A stretch of 64,000 bases of DNA from Adiantum capillus-veneris (lineage: Eukaryota; Streptophyta; Polypodiopsida; Polypodiales; Pteridaceae), in assembly GCA_014529385.2 (NCBI GenBank), contig CM043956.1:64422620-64486619 (forward strand), read 5' to 3'. Shown one piece after another: positions 12,631-23,216 of this stretch. The stretch's first letter is position 1; every line of letters begins with the position of its first letter. The translations under genes and the position numbers were made by a program. A model generated the notes under the pieces. That model was not told the DNA's origin and searched no databases. It was given only the letters and a program-made list of their open reading frames with translations.

Positions 12631-12660
12631 TGTTGGGGACTTGCTAAACATCGTATGCGA
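12631..12660 (-). mobile_element. Residual 5' LTR end of element F
   Basis: TGTTGGGGACTTGCTAAACA and the following bases match 9363-9392 apart from about five transitions. Beyond about 12660 the similarity to the 3' LTR stops, so the rest of this LTR is deleted or replaced. Confidence 0.45.
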
Positions 12661-12735
12661 GAGTGACCTTGACTAGATGAATAGCCTCTTGAGAGCCTCT
12701 TCTTACTCCCACACTATTATTCTGGTCACCCTACC

Positions 12736-12951
12736 TTAGCTACTTGATGCATTGTTTTCCAATAATACCACAACCCTATAATCCAGTATTTTTAGAGCAA
12801 AATGTAGCTTATGAACTATTTCCTTCATTTGATCCCTGATTACCTTCATGCACCTATATGCCGGTCGATTCCCAACACGACTTCTAATAGAATCCCCAAA
12901 CTTTGTGTATTCATCGTAGTAGTCGTCTGATATCGGGACTCCCCTATGCAT
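12736..12951 (-). pseudogene. Unrecognised 71-codon frame
   Basis: I do not recognise this frame (it begins MHRGVPISDDYYDEYTKF). It is acidic at the start and has a hydrophobic C-terminal part, with no signal peptide and no metal-binding cysteine cluster. Frame remnants continue upstream to about 13130 with stops. It could be the end of a transposon-encoded protein or a chance frame. Confidence 0.2.
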
Positions 12952-13155
12952 CTGCCTTGAAAATCATATATTCTGGAATTATATCTAGAAATTGAATGAC
13001 ATTGGGGTGAGAAGGTAGCTAGCATTCCTCTTGATCATGATATTTATGTGCTTTCCACTTAGCCATTGTAGAGGGCTTCATCTTTTTGTCTTTTCCCTTC
13101 CTCTTGTTTGGTGCTTTCTTCACTGCTCCCCCCGACTCTTCACAATCGGGACAGG

Positions 13156-13235
13156 AAGCTTATTGTCCTTTCCTAGTAATTAGTGCTCCCAGCCTCTGTT
13201 GGTCACCCTGATTACTAGGAAAGGACAGTAAGCGT
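13156..13235. repeat. Long hairpin, 25-bp arms
   Basis: Left arm 13156-13180 (AAGCTTATTGTCCTTTCCTA..) and right arm 13211-13235 are reverse complements at 23 of 25 positions, with a 30-base loop. It could be a fold-back of a small transposon end or an RNA hairpin. It lies between two regions without genes. Confidence 0.8.
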
Positions 13236-13904
13236 CCTTTCCCTACACCATAGAGGTCTTAGTGAAGATCATGTACTTAGCATGCCACTCCATTCTCTCT
13301 TCTTTTCTCACACAATTGCTTTCGGAGATCACAAAACTCAGAGCCATATAATTTTTATAGTATTAAAAAATGTGGATTGCAAAGTTCTAATTCTTGATGG
13401 CTATGCCTCTTCAAAGACCTCTCCTTTTTACTCTCCCTTGATGCATGTTTCAATAGTTTGCATTTAAATGGCATCGATTTTTGGGACGGGGTTTCAATAT
13501 TGGAAAATCTAGTTAAGTTTTGATTGTTGAATTACAATGCCAATTCGTGTTGCAAGTGTTTTAATATTGCTTACAAAAACGATCCAATGATGTTTTATTA
13601 TTATTAAATCCCAATTCTTTTTCTTTGTGAAATAGAGAAATAGACGAGGGTATCTCATGAAAGGGAATCCAAGTAGAAATTAGGGTAGTAGATGGTGAAA
13701 GTACCATTGGTTCCCTATTGCGCATGCCATTGTGGGAGCTTGGGACTTACGTGTCATGCCAAGGGCAACCCTGGGGGGCGCAGACTGGGCCAAGGGCCGA
13801 TTGCCAAGGTGTGGATAGGGGAATACCATGTATGGACGGCCAAGGGGCTACATAAGGGTGGCAGGAAGGACGTATTCCCAAGGCTGTTTGTCAGGGCTTT
13901 AAAC
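13236..13904. other. No gene seen; possible LTR tail
   Basis: Nothing recognisable until the primer site at 13905. The last few hundred bases before that site may be an LTR, but no second copy is visible in the window. Confidence 0.35.
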
Positions 13905-13916
13905 TGGTATCAAAGC
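13905..13916 (+). promoter_or_regulatory. Primer binding site (initiator Met tRNA type)
   Basis: TGGTATCAAAGC matches the plant retrotransposon primer site complementary to the 3' end of initiator methionine tRNA (TGGTATCAGAGC) at 11 of 12 positions. Unusually, an integrase C-terminus starts about 30 bases later, so the gag-pol interior has been deleted. Confidence 0.6.
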
Positions 13917-13944
13917 ATTTAGAAAGTCTGAAGACTGGGCCAAC

Positions 13945-14285
13945 ACCTAAATTATCTCCGAGATATTGTGGGTCTTTCAAGATACTCATGCGAGTTGGTG
14001 ATGGAGCTTACAAACTCTCATTACCAGCACATTCGTATTCATCCGGTATTTCATGTAAGTCGTTTACGTAAATACTTGCATGGGGATGACGACGTCATTG
14101 ACCAGCAAATATTTCTGGGTTATTTCGTTGAACCTCCTATCCAATCGCATGAACCTGAGCGAATCTTAGACTATCATGATTTACGTACGCGTCATCATGT
14201 ATGTTGACAAGCTTTAATCAAGTGGGAAGATCGACAAATAGCATCGGTTAACAAATTTGAGAAAATCCCACCACCACTCACATAA
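13945..14285 (+). pseudogene. Gypsy integrase C-terminus and chromodomain remnant
   Basis: The first part, in one frame, reads PKLSPRYCGSFKILMRVGDG. After a frameshift near 14020 it continues HIRIHPVFHVSRLRKYL, then EPERILDYHDLRTRHHV and, after one stop, IKWED. These are the GPY/F module and chromodomain-type tail at the end of plant chromovirus integrases. Everything upstream in pol is missing. The frameshift and stop show it is not functional. Confidence 0.8.
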
Positions 14286-14289
14286 TTAG

Positions 14290-15732
14290 CATGAGAGATT
14301 AACACTCTCTTGTTCATAACATGAATACAAAAACCTGGAAGTTAAAACGGTCGCAACTTCTCGCATTGTTATGTTTTTCTTTTTCTTTCTCTTCAATATT
14401 GAGGGCTCTGTCTTTATCATTTTTCTCCTCATATAATATCATTACCTCCTTTATCTCCATGAGCAATGAAACTTCAATAGAAGTGTGCTCCAAAAATAAA
14501 ATGATATAGCTTTTTCTCTACTAAAGGTATGTAAAATGTGTCTTTCCTAGTAGATGCAAATTGTTGTTGGAGATAACCTCTTGGTTGGACTTCAATAATG
14601 TTACATGTAGGGTCTTTATATGTATTTTTTCTTTTTGACGTAGACTATCCATGTTGTGTGTTTCTTCATAAGACAACATTGAGCGAGGTTTAGTTGCACT
14701 TTGCTTTTGTAGTTTGTGCTATTAACATAAGCATAAGCTAGAAATTAGAACTTTAAAAGGACGTGGAATGCTCCTTTGTACACCACCATCTCAAAGACTA
14801 TGCCCTTCAAATTTCCCGAAGTGTATTATTTTTTGTGAAATTAGTGTATCTTTTGCAAAGTATCTTACATTTTCACCCATTAAAAAACGGCCAAAAATAC
14901 CAAAAAAAGTAGAATAAATGTCAAAAAGCAACCTTGCTTGGAACCACCCTCTTGCTTTTAAAATGCCTTTAAGTCAAGGGTGAGCTACTAGAGTAAGAAA
15001 ATGATACCTTTTCGTCTCGGCGTGCATCTCTTTTTTCTCCCCATTTAAAACTTCAAAACTGAAGCCATTGCCACCTTGCTAGAGGTTAACTTACAATGGA
15101 TAGTCTACTCTTAAAAGGCAGGACCTTTAGTTTGACAAGCTACCTTAGACCCTATGATTGGGCAAACAAGGAAGCTACATCTAGCTAACTATGTCTCTGG
15201 TAGTTTGAGAAAATAATGAGGTTGATATAAAACATACTTCCACATCGAGCATAAATTGCATCAAAGTGTTGTCCAATTGCAAAGGCTTAATGGTCTCAAA
15301 ATCAAACCATCGGTTGGACACAGTGCTATTTTGTAAGCAACATGGCATTCCATAGTTTTTTAAGCCAAATCTAAAGTAGACTATTCTTGAAAAGGTAATT
15401 CAACTACTGCTCTTGTACTAGCCACTGTGGAACCTCGCAAACCATTTGTTTTGGAGATTGAAAAGCAAATTCAAGCATATTGGCCACACATGAAGATGAA
15501 AGTGAGGATATAGTTTCTACATGGTGTGCCTCACATTGTGTAAGTACTTGAAATATTCATTGCAATCATCGAAAACACATAAAAACTTGATCAAATAATC
15601 TGCCTTATTATTATGCTGCAGCATCTCAGGACCGAATTAGAGAATGTTTGAGACATAGGTACAACCATAAGTTTTTCTGCTCTGAACTTGAAAATGACAG
15701 CTTCCTTGCTTTGCCTTTTTGTGTATCCAGCT
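14290..15732. other. No gene seen; 3' flank of Dabb gene
   Basis: AT-rich, with no retrotransposon domain or host domain recognised. The part nearest 15732 should contain the 3' UTR and polyadenylation region of the minus-strand Dabb gene, but I could not pick a specific signal. Confidence 0.4.
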
Positions 15733-15925
15733 TCATTGGCACTGCACTGGGGAAGGATTGTAATCAAAGATCGTCACTTTCTCCACAGCTGCTAAAATCT
15801 TGTCCGCAAACTCTTCATGCGAGGGATGAACAAGATAGGCATTCCGACCTTCAGGTGAATCAAATGTCAAAACAAATGCATGCGTAAATCCCTGGTGCCG
15901 ATTCTCCACACTTACATCTGTCCCC
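15733..15925 (-). CDS. Stress-responsive A/B barrel (Dabb) protein, exon 2
   Basis: This is the second coding exon of a 107-aa protein of the Dabb family, small dimeric alpha/beta-barrel proteins such as Arabidopsis HS1 and poplar POP3/SP1. It encodes TDVSVENRHQGFTHAFVLTF, then SPEGRNAYLVHPSHEEFADKI, the conserved C-terminal half, and ends with TGA at 15733. On the minus strand the exon follows a TTCTGACAG acceptor. Its first base completes a split TGG codon started in exon 1 at 37767, restoring the family motif FEWGTDVSVEN. Both exons lack stops, frameshifts or altered core residues, so the gene looks intact. Assignment to the family is firm; symbol and function in this species are not known. 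Confidence 0.88.
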
Positions 15926-16423
15926 CTGTCAGAATGAAACAAATCACATGAGCAAGGAAGCTGTTTCAGGCACCAAAATGCAACATTTGTGACCGGTTTT
16001 TCCATGCCCGCATACAGCACCATCTTGGTAGGGTGCACTGTCACCACCCAACAAGAAAACGGCAAAACACAAAAACAGAAAAACCGGTGTTTTGCAATTT
16101 CTATTGAGATCGAAACTGCCAAAAAAAAGTTTTAATAAATAATCAGTAAACAATTTGACCCCAAGACCATGTTAGAGTTTCATGTTCACCTTCCAAATGC
16201 TGTCACTCCTGCTTTCTAGTGCACTTGTGCACTTAGGCCCTTGGTTGTGGGTTAGCCACCCTTTCATCCTCCTAGTAGGGATTCTAGGCACATAAAGAGC
16301 ATGTACCAAGCATTTTGCCAATTTTATATTTTTTCGAGTTTCTATGTTGGGTGTTAGTGTGGCCAGGCTCCATTCACTCCTCAGCTTGTATTTTTGTATC
16401 GTCTCTGGAATTATTGTGTTGCC

Positions 16424-16737
16424 AGCTCTGAGAAGTGGGAAGCATGCTCACTTATTTAAAGGGTTTACAAGGGATGCCAAAAGCAGAGCCCCAAAAGCTT
16501 TCAAAAACAATGCTATCTCTCTCTTGCTTATTGCGTAGAAAAAGCAAAATCAAAGGCTGCTGCTGTCCTGCCGTAAATAGCGCCGCAGAAAGCGGGTTTC
16601 CGTACAGCAGTGCCACGTGGCTGATTTTTCAAAGGCTGCCGTACTGCCATGCCACCTCAGTATTTCAGCCAGGTTCTCCGAGGGTATGCCAGCCGGGGGT
16701 GGGTCTGTGTGTGCACTGGGTAGCCACGTCACCAGTT

Positions 16738-16740
<3 letters not shown>
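16424..16740 (-). mobile_element. Family-A LTR fragment
   Basis: Same orientation and wording as the solo LTR at 17736-18358: AGTGGGAAGC.., ACTTATTTA, GGGATGCCAAAAGCAGAGCC, then the GCGCCGCAGAAAGCGGG and GCCACGT blocks. The LTR start is missing; the sequence runs straight into a CT array at 16741. A plus-strand LTR end with primer site follows at 16841, so two LTRs of opposite orientation are fused at the microsatellite. Confidence 0.7.

Positions 16741-16793
<53 letters not shown>
16741..16793. repeat. (CT)n microsatellite at an LTR junction
   Basis: Pure CT array lying exactly between a minus-strand family-A LTR fragment and a plus-strand LTR end. Confidence 0.97.
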
Positions 16794-16795
<2 letters not shown>

Positions 16796-16841
16796 GTTTT
16801 CACGTGCTATGTCTATCCTTCTTCACTGCAAACTCTTGACA

Positions 16842-16853
16842 TGGTATCAAAGC
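16842..16853 (+). promoter_or_regulatory. Primer binding site (initiator Met tRNA type)
   Basis: TGGTATCAAAGC directly after an LTR end reading CTCTTGACA. It marks the start of the internal region of a plus-strand LTR element whose coding part I could not recognise. Confidence 0.7.
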
Positions 16854-17730
16854 TCTAGGAGTCTCAGCCAGTAGCGTTGAAGTTTTTCACGCTTTCTGCC
16901 CAGCGGCAACATTCTTAATCAACGCTATGGCCTTACTGCAACGTTCTATCCAGTGATCGTTCTCTCCCAAGAGCCAGGCAGCGTGTTCACCTGCAACCCC
17001 CCTCCATTGCCTTGCAACCTTGATCTCTCTGCCCCTTGCCGGCTCCTCCTGCCTCGGCTTCGACAAGAGCTCTCTTCTTGGCTTCTTCCCGTGTGGCCTC
17101 GACATATCATAATCAAATTCTCGTTTTTGCTAATTTTCACCCAGTTCCCTCTCAATTCCATCACGCACCAGCATTTATCCTCGACGGATTGCTGCTACCG
17201 CCAGGTTCTCCCTGGCTATCGGATTGCTGTGTTTTGGTGTGTACAGCCGGAATACCTTGCTCTATTGAAGACTTCTCGATTTCTATGGATGATCCGGTCA
17301 TTTCCCCTATCCTCGCATCAGTTTTCATGCTTCAACGCATCTGAGCATCTTCTACCTCAGGCTCCAGCTTCCTCAAATACTGCTTCCGAACAAGTAATGC
17401 CTACCTCTTCTACTTGCAGATTACCCATGTGGGACTTCATCATAGGTTTTTCCACAAGCCATGGTTAATACTTGGTATTTTTGCATCAAGTGTGTGGATT
17501 CTGTGATTTTACTTGTTACATCATTTTAACCAACACATAAGATTGGGGAGTACCTTTGCAACAAGTACCAAGCAATTACCCCCAGTCAAATCCTTGCTTT
17601 GGAGAATCTGCTGAATCTTCAATTCTTGCAGTTCTCTTCCCTTCTGGCTCTTCTTTCTCGCTTGCAGCAGCTTCAAGATAAGCTTGTCGTATGTGGCAAG
17701 GTGATAACTTCAGAGGATATGGCTACTAGA
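16854..17730 (+). other. Internal region of an unclassified LTR element
   Basis: Follows the primer site at 16842. It contains an unrecognised plus-strand open frame at 16953-17468 (171 codons, starting MIVLSQEPGSVF, cysteine-rich, no zinc knuckle and no gag/pol motif). I would treat that frame as unproven. No other gene was seen. Confidence 0.3.
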
Positions 17731-17735
17731 CTTTT

Positions 17736-18358
17736 TGTAACAGACTTGGACACTCCAAGTCAAGAATCAATCGCGACAGCACCAAATAACCACTTCAAAA
17801 CAATTCACAGTTCACAATAGATTTACACTGGCCCGGCGGAGTTCTGTGCCTAGAGATATTGGCCCTAAAGACTGGCGCCCCTTTCGGTATTTCTTTTTGT
17901 ATTAATCAGTGTTCAAAGTACAAGAGTGGTTGGGTCTCACTCTCAAACTCTGCGTTCAGATGCTCTGCAGAGTGGGAGCCCAATCCACTTATTCATTTAC
18001 AAGGGTTGCCAAAAGCAGAGCCCCAAAAGCTTAAAATCAAAAGCCTGAAAATAAAGCAAAGGCTCTTTTCTCTCACAAGCTCTCTCTTAAGCTTCTAAAA
18101 ATAAAGCAAAGGAGTTCTCTCTCTCCCTCTCTGCGTAGAGAAAAGCATCAGGCTATCCTGCCGTAAATTACGCCGCAAAAAGCGGGATTCTGCCGTACGG
18201 TGCCACGTCATCATGTCTCCTCATTTTCCGGGATCTCCCTTGCTACCTTTAGGGTTAGGGTGTTTCTGCAGTTTTAGGGTTTCTGGCAGGTTTTAGGGTT
18301 TGCAGGTTTTAGGGTTAGGGTTTCTGCTCTCGGGCAACCACGTCATCACTTTGCGACA
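17736..18358 (-). mobile_element. Solo LTR of family A with CTTTT target duplication
   Basis: On the minus strand it begins TGTCGCAAAGTGATGACGTGG at 18358 and ends AAGTCTGTTACA at 17736, the same ends as the element A LTR at 36151-36802. It is flanked on both sides by CTTTT (17731-17735 and 18359-18363), a perfect 5-bp target duplication. No primer site or polypurine tract adjoins it, so it is a true solo LTR left by LTR-LTR recombination. It includes several TTTAGGG motifs. Confidence 0.9.
18247..18325 (+). repeat. Interspersed TTTAGGG telomere-like motifs
   Basis: About six TTTAGGG/TTAGGG units are spread over 80 bases within the solo LTR, separated by TTTCTGCAG-like spacers. They are part of the LTR, not a telomere tract. 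Confidence 0.8.
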
Positions 18359-18768
18359 CTTTTGGCCAAGCTTCCGTTTGTAGTATGATTCTCTTTACTA
18401 GTCCCTAGTTTCCTCTTCTCATACTACCACTTCGAAGAATACTCTTCTTGCTTTGCAGCACATTTCTCAGATCAAGATTCTCATGACATTGTTGCAGGTG
18501 ACACCGCTTTTACCAGCTGCTTGTGGAGGTGGATCTACGCGACACACTTTGGTGGGCATCCAGCAACACCAAGATGTGGTCACAAATTGGTCACATGGCA
18601 TGGCCAATTGGAAAGATTGGCCAAGAGGACAAGGGGTTAGAGCTTAAAAGCTCTATTCCAGAACATTTGAACGCTCGACTCCTATCTCGAACCAATGCCA
18701 CATACATGAACAAGGCACACCTGTGGAGAAGAGAGATCACTCAGGTAGAAAGAGACAGGACATCTAAG

Positions 18769-18771
<3 letters not shown>

Positions 18772-18811
<40 letters not shown>
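18772..18811. repeat. (GA)n microsatellite
   Basis: About 20 GA units read directly. The neighbouring sequence (18364-18990) holds no recognisable gene apart from retroelement debris. Confidence 0.97.
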
Positions 18812-18813
<2 letters not shown>

Positions 18814-18989
18814 CTATATGCTGATAACAAGCTGCTCATACAAGTGGCCAAGGGTGGTCCGGCATAAATTTGACATGCCCAATGGATAGACCTGAGGTAT
18901 CCACAATTACGACTGCTGCTGCTGACACTACCGGGGTAAAATTCAAGAGAGTTCTCACTTCTCCCGGATAACAGAAGAATATGTATCAT

Positions 18990-19500
18990 TACGGCTTGGC
19001 ATCATCTGAGAATCAATAAGAATGACATGTTGGATGACTACTACCAGAGGTTTTGGATGTCTACTTGCCAATGTCCTCGTTTCGGAGGATAACTTTAAAG
19101 GACCAGATTGAGCGGTTTTGCTATGGATTGCCAAAAGAGATTTAACGGTATTGTCTGCAAAAGAAGTATGTCTCCATTCAAAGATTTATGAAACATGACA
19201 AGCAAGGTTTTGGTATGCATGCCGGCTCATTGACTTAACCTACCCTACAGACGAGCCAGTGTCCACCTCAATGGGGCAAGAGTCTTCCAAGGAAAAGAAC
19301 GAACCAAGTGAACATCATGATAGTTCATCAGAGAATTCCAAAAAAGTAAGTGAATCAACTGATAGTTCATCCAACACTTTCTAGGAAGCAAGGGCATCAG
19401 TTTATGGTTCATCAAAGAATTCCAATGATTCAAATTGAGGTGCCAGTGGACAAGGGAGGCCAGCAGGGCTGCCGATAGGTCACAGGGCACAAGAAAAGAA
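18990..19500 (+). pseudogene. Gypsy gag remnant related to element A
   Basis: With frameshifts, the plus strand gives DDYYQRFW, then KDQIERFCYGLPKEI, then GMHAGSLTYPTDE. These parallel the element A gag segments CKRFWSSF, KEQIERFTLGLPTEI and IHSGSLTYPTDE. A serine-rich stretch with repeated DSSS/ENS runs follows. Stops are present throughout. It lies just upstream of the family-C LTR at 19638 and may be the gag tail of that LTR's own element. Confidence 0.6.
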
Positions 19501-19637
19501 TAGACGGTAAGCTAGGTCCCCCGGATACTTTGGCAAGGGCACTATTGACTCTCGATGCGAAGTGGATGGGGCTGGAGAACTTCGCAAATTCTCTTTAGTT
19601 TTGAGTTGTACCTTAAAGTTTTTGGATTTTAGCAGTG

Positions 19638-20196
19638 TGTGACGGGTTTTAGGGTTAGGGTTTTTGCGTCGAGGTCATCTGACCCATGCATCCGTTTGGC
19701 CAGTCACAGATTCCCTCTCCCTAGAAAGGTGGTCCATGCCAAGCTGTTGGTAAAAGCCAAAATTTGTTGTTCCGTGAACAATTCTCTCTATGTAGTATTT
19801 GCATTTGTGATCATTTGCCTCGCACTAGGACATTTGAGCCTAACTCGACTGTGTTTTGCAAATTCCAACCGAGGGGCTTAAACCCTAGATAAAAGATTTA
19901 CCAACTTATGAGTTCCCATTAAGGGCCTAAAGAACTAAAGAAGAAGAAACAGATACTTCTCAACTTATGAAGCACTAGCCCAAGGGCCTAAAACCCAAAT
20001 CGAAAGCTTGACTCTGGAGTGGACTTCAAAAATCATGTTGACCTGCTAACATGGCAATGCAGTATAGATTTCCACGTTTAGTGCGACCGGTTGCTGACAT
20101 GGCACTGTTGTACAGGCAACGTGGCAACCTGTACGGATTTCCACAGATCGTGCTGCATGATTTAGCAATTTTGATCGCTAGCTTTTTGGAGCAGTT
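19638..20196 (+). mobile_element. Family-C LTR, 5' segment (interrupted by element B)
   Basis: Starts TGTGACGGGTTTTAGGGTTAG and matches the family-C LTRs at 28282 (plus) and 62473 (minus). It is cut at 20196 by element B and resumes at 25885, after a duplicated CAGTT. Confidence 0.85.
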
Positions 20197-21410
20197 TGTC
20201 ACGTGACATCCAATCCTATGTGTCCGTGGACAAGCTACAAATTGATCAGGGTTCAATCACTCCAATCAAGTCTAGATTAGAAGTGATCTGGCACTTTTGT
20301 GAGTCTATTCGTAGACTGTGCATGCCCAGTCACTTAGTGTAGATGCATACCCTCTAGTTGCACACAGCATGATCATCAGTATTCCCTTCAGAATCCATCA
20401 GATTCAGTCACGGTAATTTTCCAATGCATTTAGCCTATTTTCCCTATTTTTGGTATTTTCACTTATTATTTTTAAGTGACTTTCCAACAAAAGTAGGTAG
20501 GGCAATTTTGCTAAGTTAATATATAAGCAAACCCAAGTTAGTACTTTCTGGCAGAAGAGGCAGCAGGAGCACATGCTCAACAGGCATCTTCTCAGCAAGA
20601 ACCTGCAGTACCCTCAGCACCTGCAAGTCTTGGCGACCTCCCTCCCCAAGCCTAGCGTTTTCAGTTTTGCCATCGCCAGCCCCCACCATTGCTTGGCGTT
20701 TTCATCAATACCTTACCGCAGCAGATACCTAGCCTTAGTGTTTTGGGTTTCCCACTAAGCCCTGGCGTCTTTGCATACCTTCAGCACCTCCACAATTCCC
20801 TGGCATTTTCAGTCATTCCTTGATCGCCAGCAGTCCCAGAAAGGCCAGCGTTTTTCCCTAGCGTTAGCAGATGCAACAGTGTTTTTGGTTTTCAGCCATT
20901 GTCGCATCAGATGGTCAGCGTTTTCAGCCCTATTGGACAGCAGCAGATTCAGCCCTAGTTGGTTGCAGAAGACCCCCATTTTCAGCCCATGAAGACGCAG
21001 CCAAACAGTCATTTTCAGCCACCGAAACAGTCCCGAAATTCAGCAGATAGAAGACCACAGATTTCAGCCCTAAAGTCGTCGTCGTCGTCATCGGCATAGT
21101 CCCAAATTGCATCAGCCCATTGCATCGTCATTGTACCACTTTGTGCAATCAGAAGTAGACCACTCTCGCCGACGAGAGTGGGACCTTCGGAGGAGGGTTT
21201 TACAATGTCTTTGGTGTCGTATCTCTCTTCTCTCTCTATCTCTCAATCTCATACACTTGCACACACAGCGTCCATTCACTTTGTTTGATCATAGCATTTT
21301 CTCATTAAGAACGGAAGGCTCTCCCTTCCATAACAACAAAAGGAACCTTGAGCACAGTCCGGAGCACTCATCTTGAGCAAAGCGCAAACAATCATTCCGT
21401 TGCACCTACA
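20197..21410 (+). mobile_element. 5' LTR of element B
   Basis: 1,214 bp, from TGTCACGTGACATCC to GTTGCACCTACA, repeated at 24693-25884. A TATA box (TATATAAG) lies at 20520-20527. The downstream part is dense in a recurring CCCTAGCGTTTTCAG motif and ends in a CT-rich stretch. The preceding CAGTT (20192-20196) reappears after the 3' LTR (25885-25889), which fixes both element ends. Confidence 0.92.
20520..20527 (+). promoter_or_regulatory. LTR promoter TATA box (element B 5' LTR)
   Basis: TATATAAG, conserved at the same place in the 3' LTR (24993-25000) and in the related LTR at 63465-63472, and as TATAAATAG at 29410-29418. Conservation across copies supports a core promoter role. Confidence 0.65.
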
Positions 21411-21411
21411 T

Positions 21412-21423
21412 TGGTATGAGAGC
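21412..21423 (+). promoter_or_regulatory. Primer binding site of element B
   Basis: TGGTATGAGAGC one base after the 5' LTR, 11 of 12 positions like the initiator Met tRNA primer site. Confidence 0.85.
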
Positions 21424-21872
21424 TTTGGCAATGTTCTGTATCACTCAAGGAAAGAAACACAAGAATCACAAGAATTTTTTTTTGCTTGTTGCGGTCGCAC
21501 GAACCCAAGTTCGCTTGTGCGTGTCGATTCCTAATCGTGTTTTTTGAAGAGTGACAGGAATCCCAAGAAACAAGGGCTTGTCCAGCCTCCCCTTGTGTCT
21601 CTTTTCACTCGTTGAGAGCTGAGAGCGGACCGTGCACTTAGCGGTCGGGCAATCGACGTGAGGTGGGAAAAGCAACCTTGGTGTGAGCGCAAGGCCGCCA
21701 AGGGGTGCGCCCGCGGAAAAGAGTAGAACTCGGGTGAAGAGAAGATCCTTCTCAAACACGGTTTGCAAGCGAAAGAAAACCTCAAGAACCTCAAGATCCT
21801 CAAGAACCCAAGAACCCAAGACCCTCAAGAACCCAAGTTCCTCGTGGACTTAAGGACCAAAGATCATAGTGC

Positions 21873-23117
21873 ATGGTCGTCACCCGAAGCGGAATGGATA
21901 CTTTGCATACAGGTGATGAGCAAGAGAGAGGCAACGAAGAATTTTCCCCACCGGGAGATTTTTTCGACGCTCCCCCTTCGCCATCTACGCCACCAAGTGT
22001 ACCAAACCCTATGGAGGCAATGGTCAAGCAGATGATGGCCATGATGGATAAACAAGAAGTAAATCGCCTTGCTAAGGACCGCGAGCAAGAAGCAAATCGC
22101 CTTGCTTTAGAATGCGAGCGCGACGAGCGCAAAGAAAGGAAACAACAAAGAAAGGCGGAAGAGGCAACTCAAAGAGCGGCCTTCGAGATTGAGCGTGAGG
22201 CTCAACGAGAACTACGCACTCCAGAATTGATTCGATAAGTACTTGCCTCGAAGCCCAACCCACCCAAAGATCGTGGAAGTTCCTCAAGTGGCGCAAGCCA
22301 CGATGCGGATTCCAACCATCCAGTCACAGAGAAGTTGACTTTCAGTAAGTATGACAGTAAGATGGATGCTACGGTTATTCATTCTTGGTTGCATCAATTT
22401 AATGCTTATTTTGCGACAACTGAGAAGACGGGAAATAGCAAAGTTTAGACGGCAGCTATGTACCTTGCCGGTGATGCCATTAATTGGTACCACGCATGGC
22501 AAGAGGCACAGTTATCCGCGCACCTAGTGGAAGCCGATGAATTCACGCCCCTTTTCTTCAATTGGGCTGATTTCCAAGACAAGCTCAAGGCGCCTCAGTA
22601 CCTCGCACGATTGAAGGACGATTGGCGCGCTCTCAAGCAAAATGGTATGCCACTTATGTCTTTTTCTGATCGTGTTTTGCAGCTAGATACCCAATTACTC
22701 AAGTCGGATGATGAACACAAAGAGGCATTCCTTTTTGGATTAGACGACTATATCAAGTTTGATGTAGAAGTCTTCGATCCAATCGATCTCAACAAAGCGG
22801 TAGCGATTGCTCTCGCACAGGAGATGAAGCACAACAAGGGAAAGCCTAAGGAGAACAAGACATCCACAAGTACCTCGCAGACTTCTCAGAAGCCTCAGAA
22901 CGGTAAGAATGGTAAGAATGGTAACTCTTCTAACCAATCTTCCAACAGTCTCTCAGAAAAGAATTCTTCTAATGAATCTAAGGGTAAGGCTAACACAATT
23001 GCTAAACCTAAGCTTACTCCATATGAAAAGGTAGCACAAGGAATTGTAGGAGGATACATCACGTCGGAAGAGCAAAGCACTTATTCTAAGGAAGGTCATT
23101 GTCTTCATTCACATTAA
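21873..23117 (+). pseudogene. Element B gag
   Basis: Starts at ATG 21873 (MVVTRSGMDTL). It is one reading frame broken only by TAA at 22236 and TAG at 22446. The N-terminal part is acidic and proline-rich, followed by a charged helical region (KDREQEANRLALECERDERK) likely to form a coiled coil. The middle is a retrotransposon gag core: FSKYDSKMDATVIHSWLHQF, then YLAGDAINWYHAWQ, then FLFGLDDYIKF. The tail is rich in N, S and K. A degenerate CCHC-like knuckle (CFIHIKGH...C) follows in another frame at about 23100. It is close to intact, which fits a fairly recent element. Confidence 0.82.
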
Positions 23118-23216
23118 GGGTCACATAAAAAGAACATGTCCTAAGCTTGAATCGAATGAATCTAAAGAATCCTCAGCACCGACTTCCTCTGTCAATGCAA
23201 TTATGATAACACGAGT

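Noticed and set aside
15733-16122. 129-codon minus frame as a single-exon Dabb gene
   Set aside because: Residues upstream of 15925 do not fit the family, while the splice acceptor at 15926 and exon 1 at 37.8 kb give the exact family sequence.
18247-18325. Interstitial telomere
   Set aside because: TTTAGGG units are few, interrupted and part of an LTR.
22895-23080. Minus-strand frame within element B
   Set aside because: Antisense shadow of the asparagine/serine/lysine-rich gag tail.
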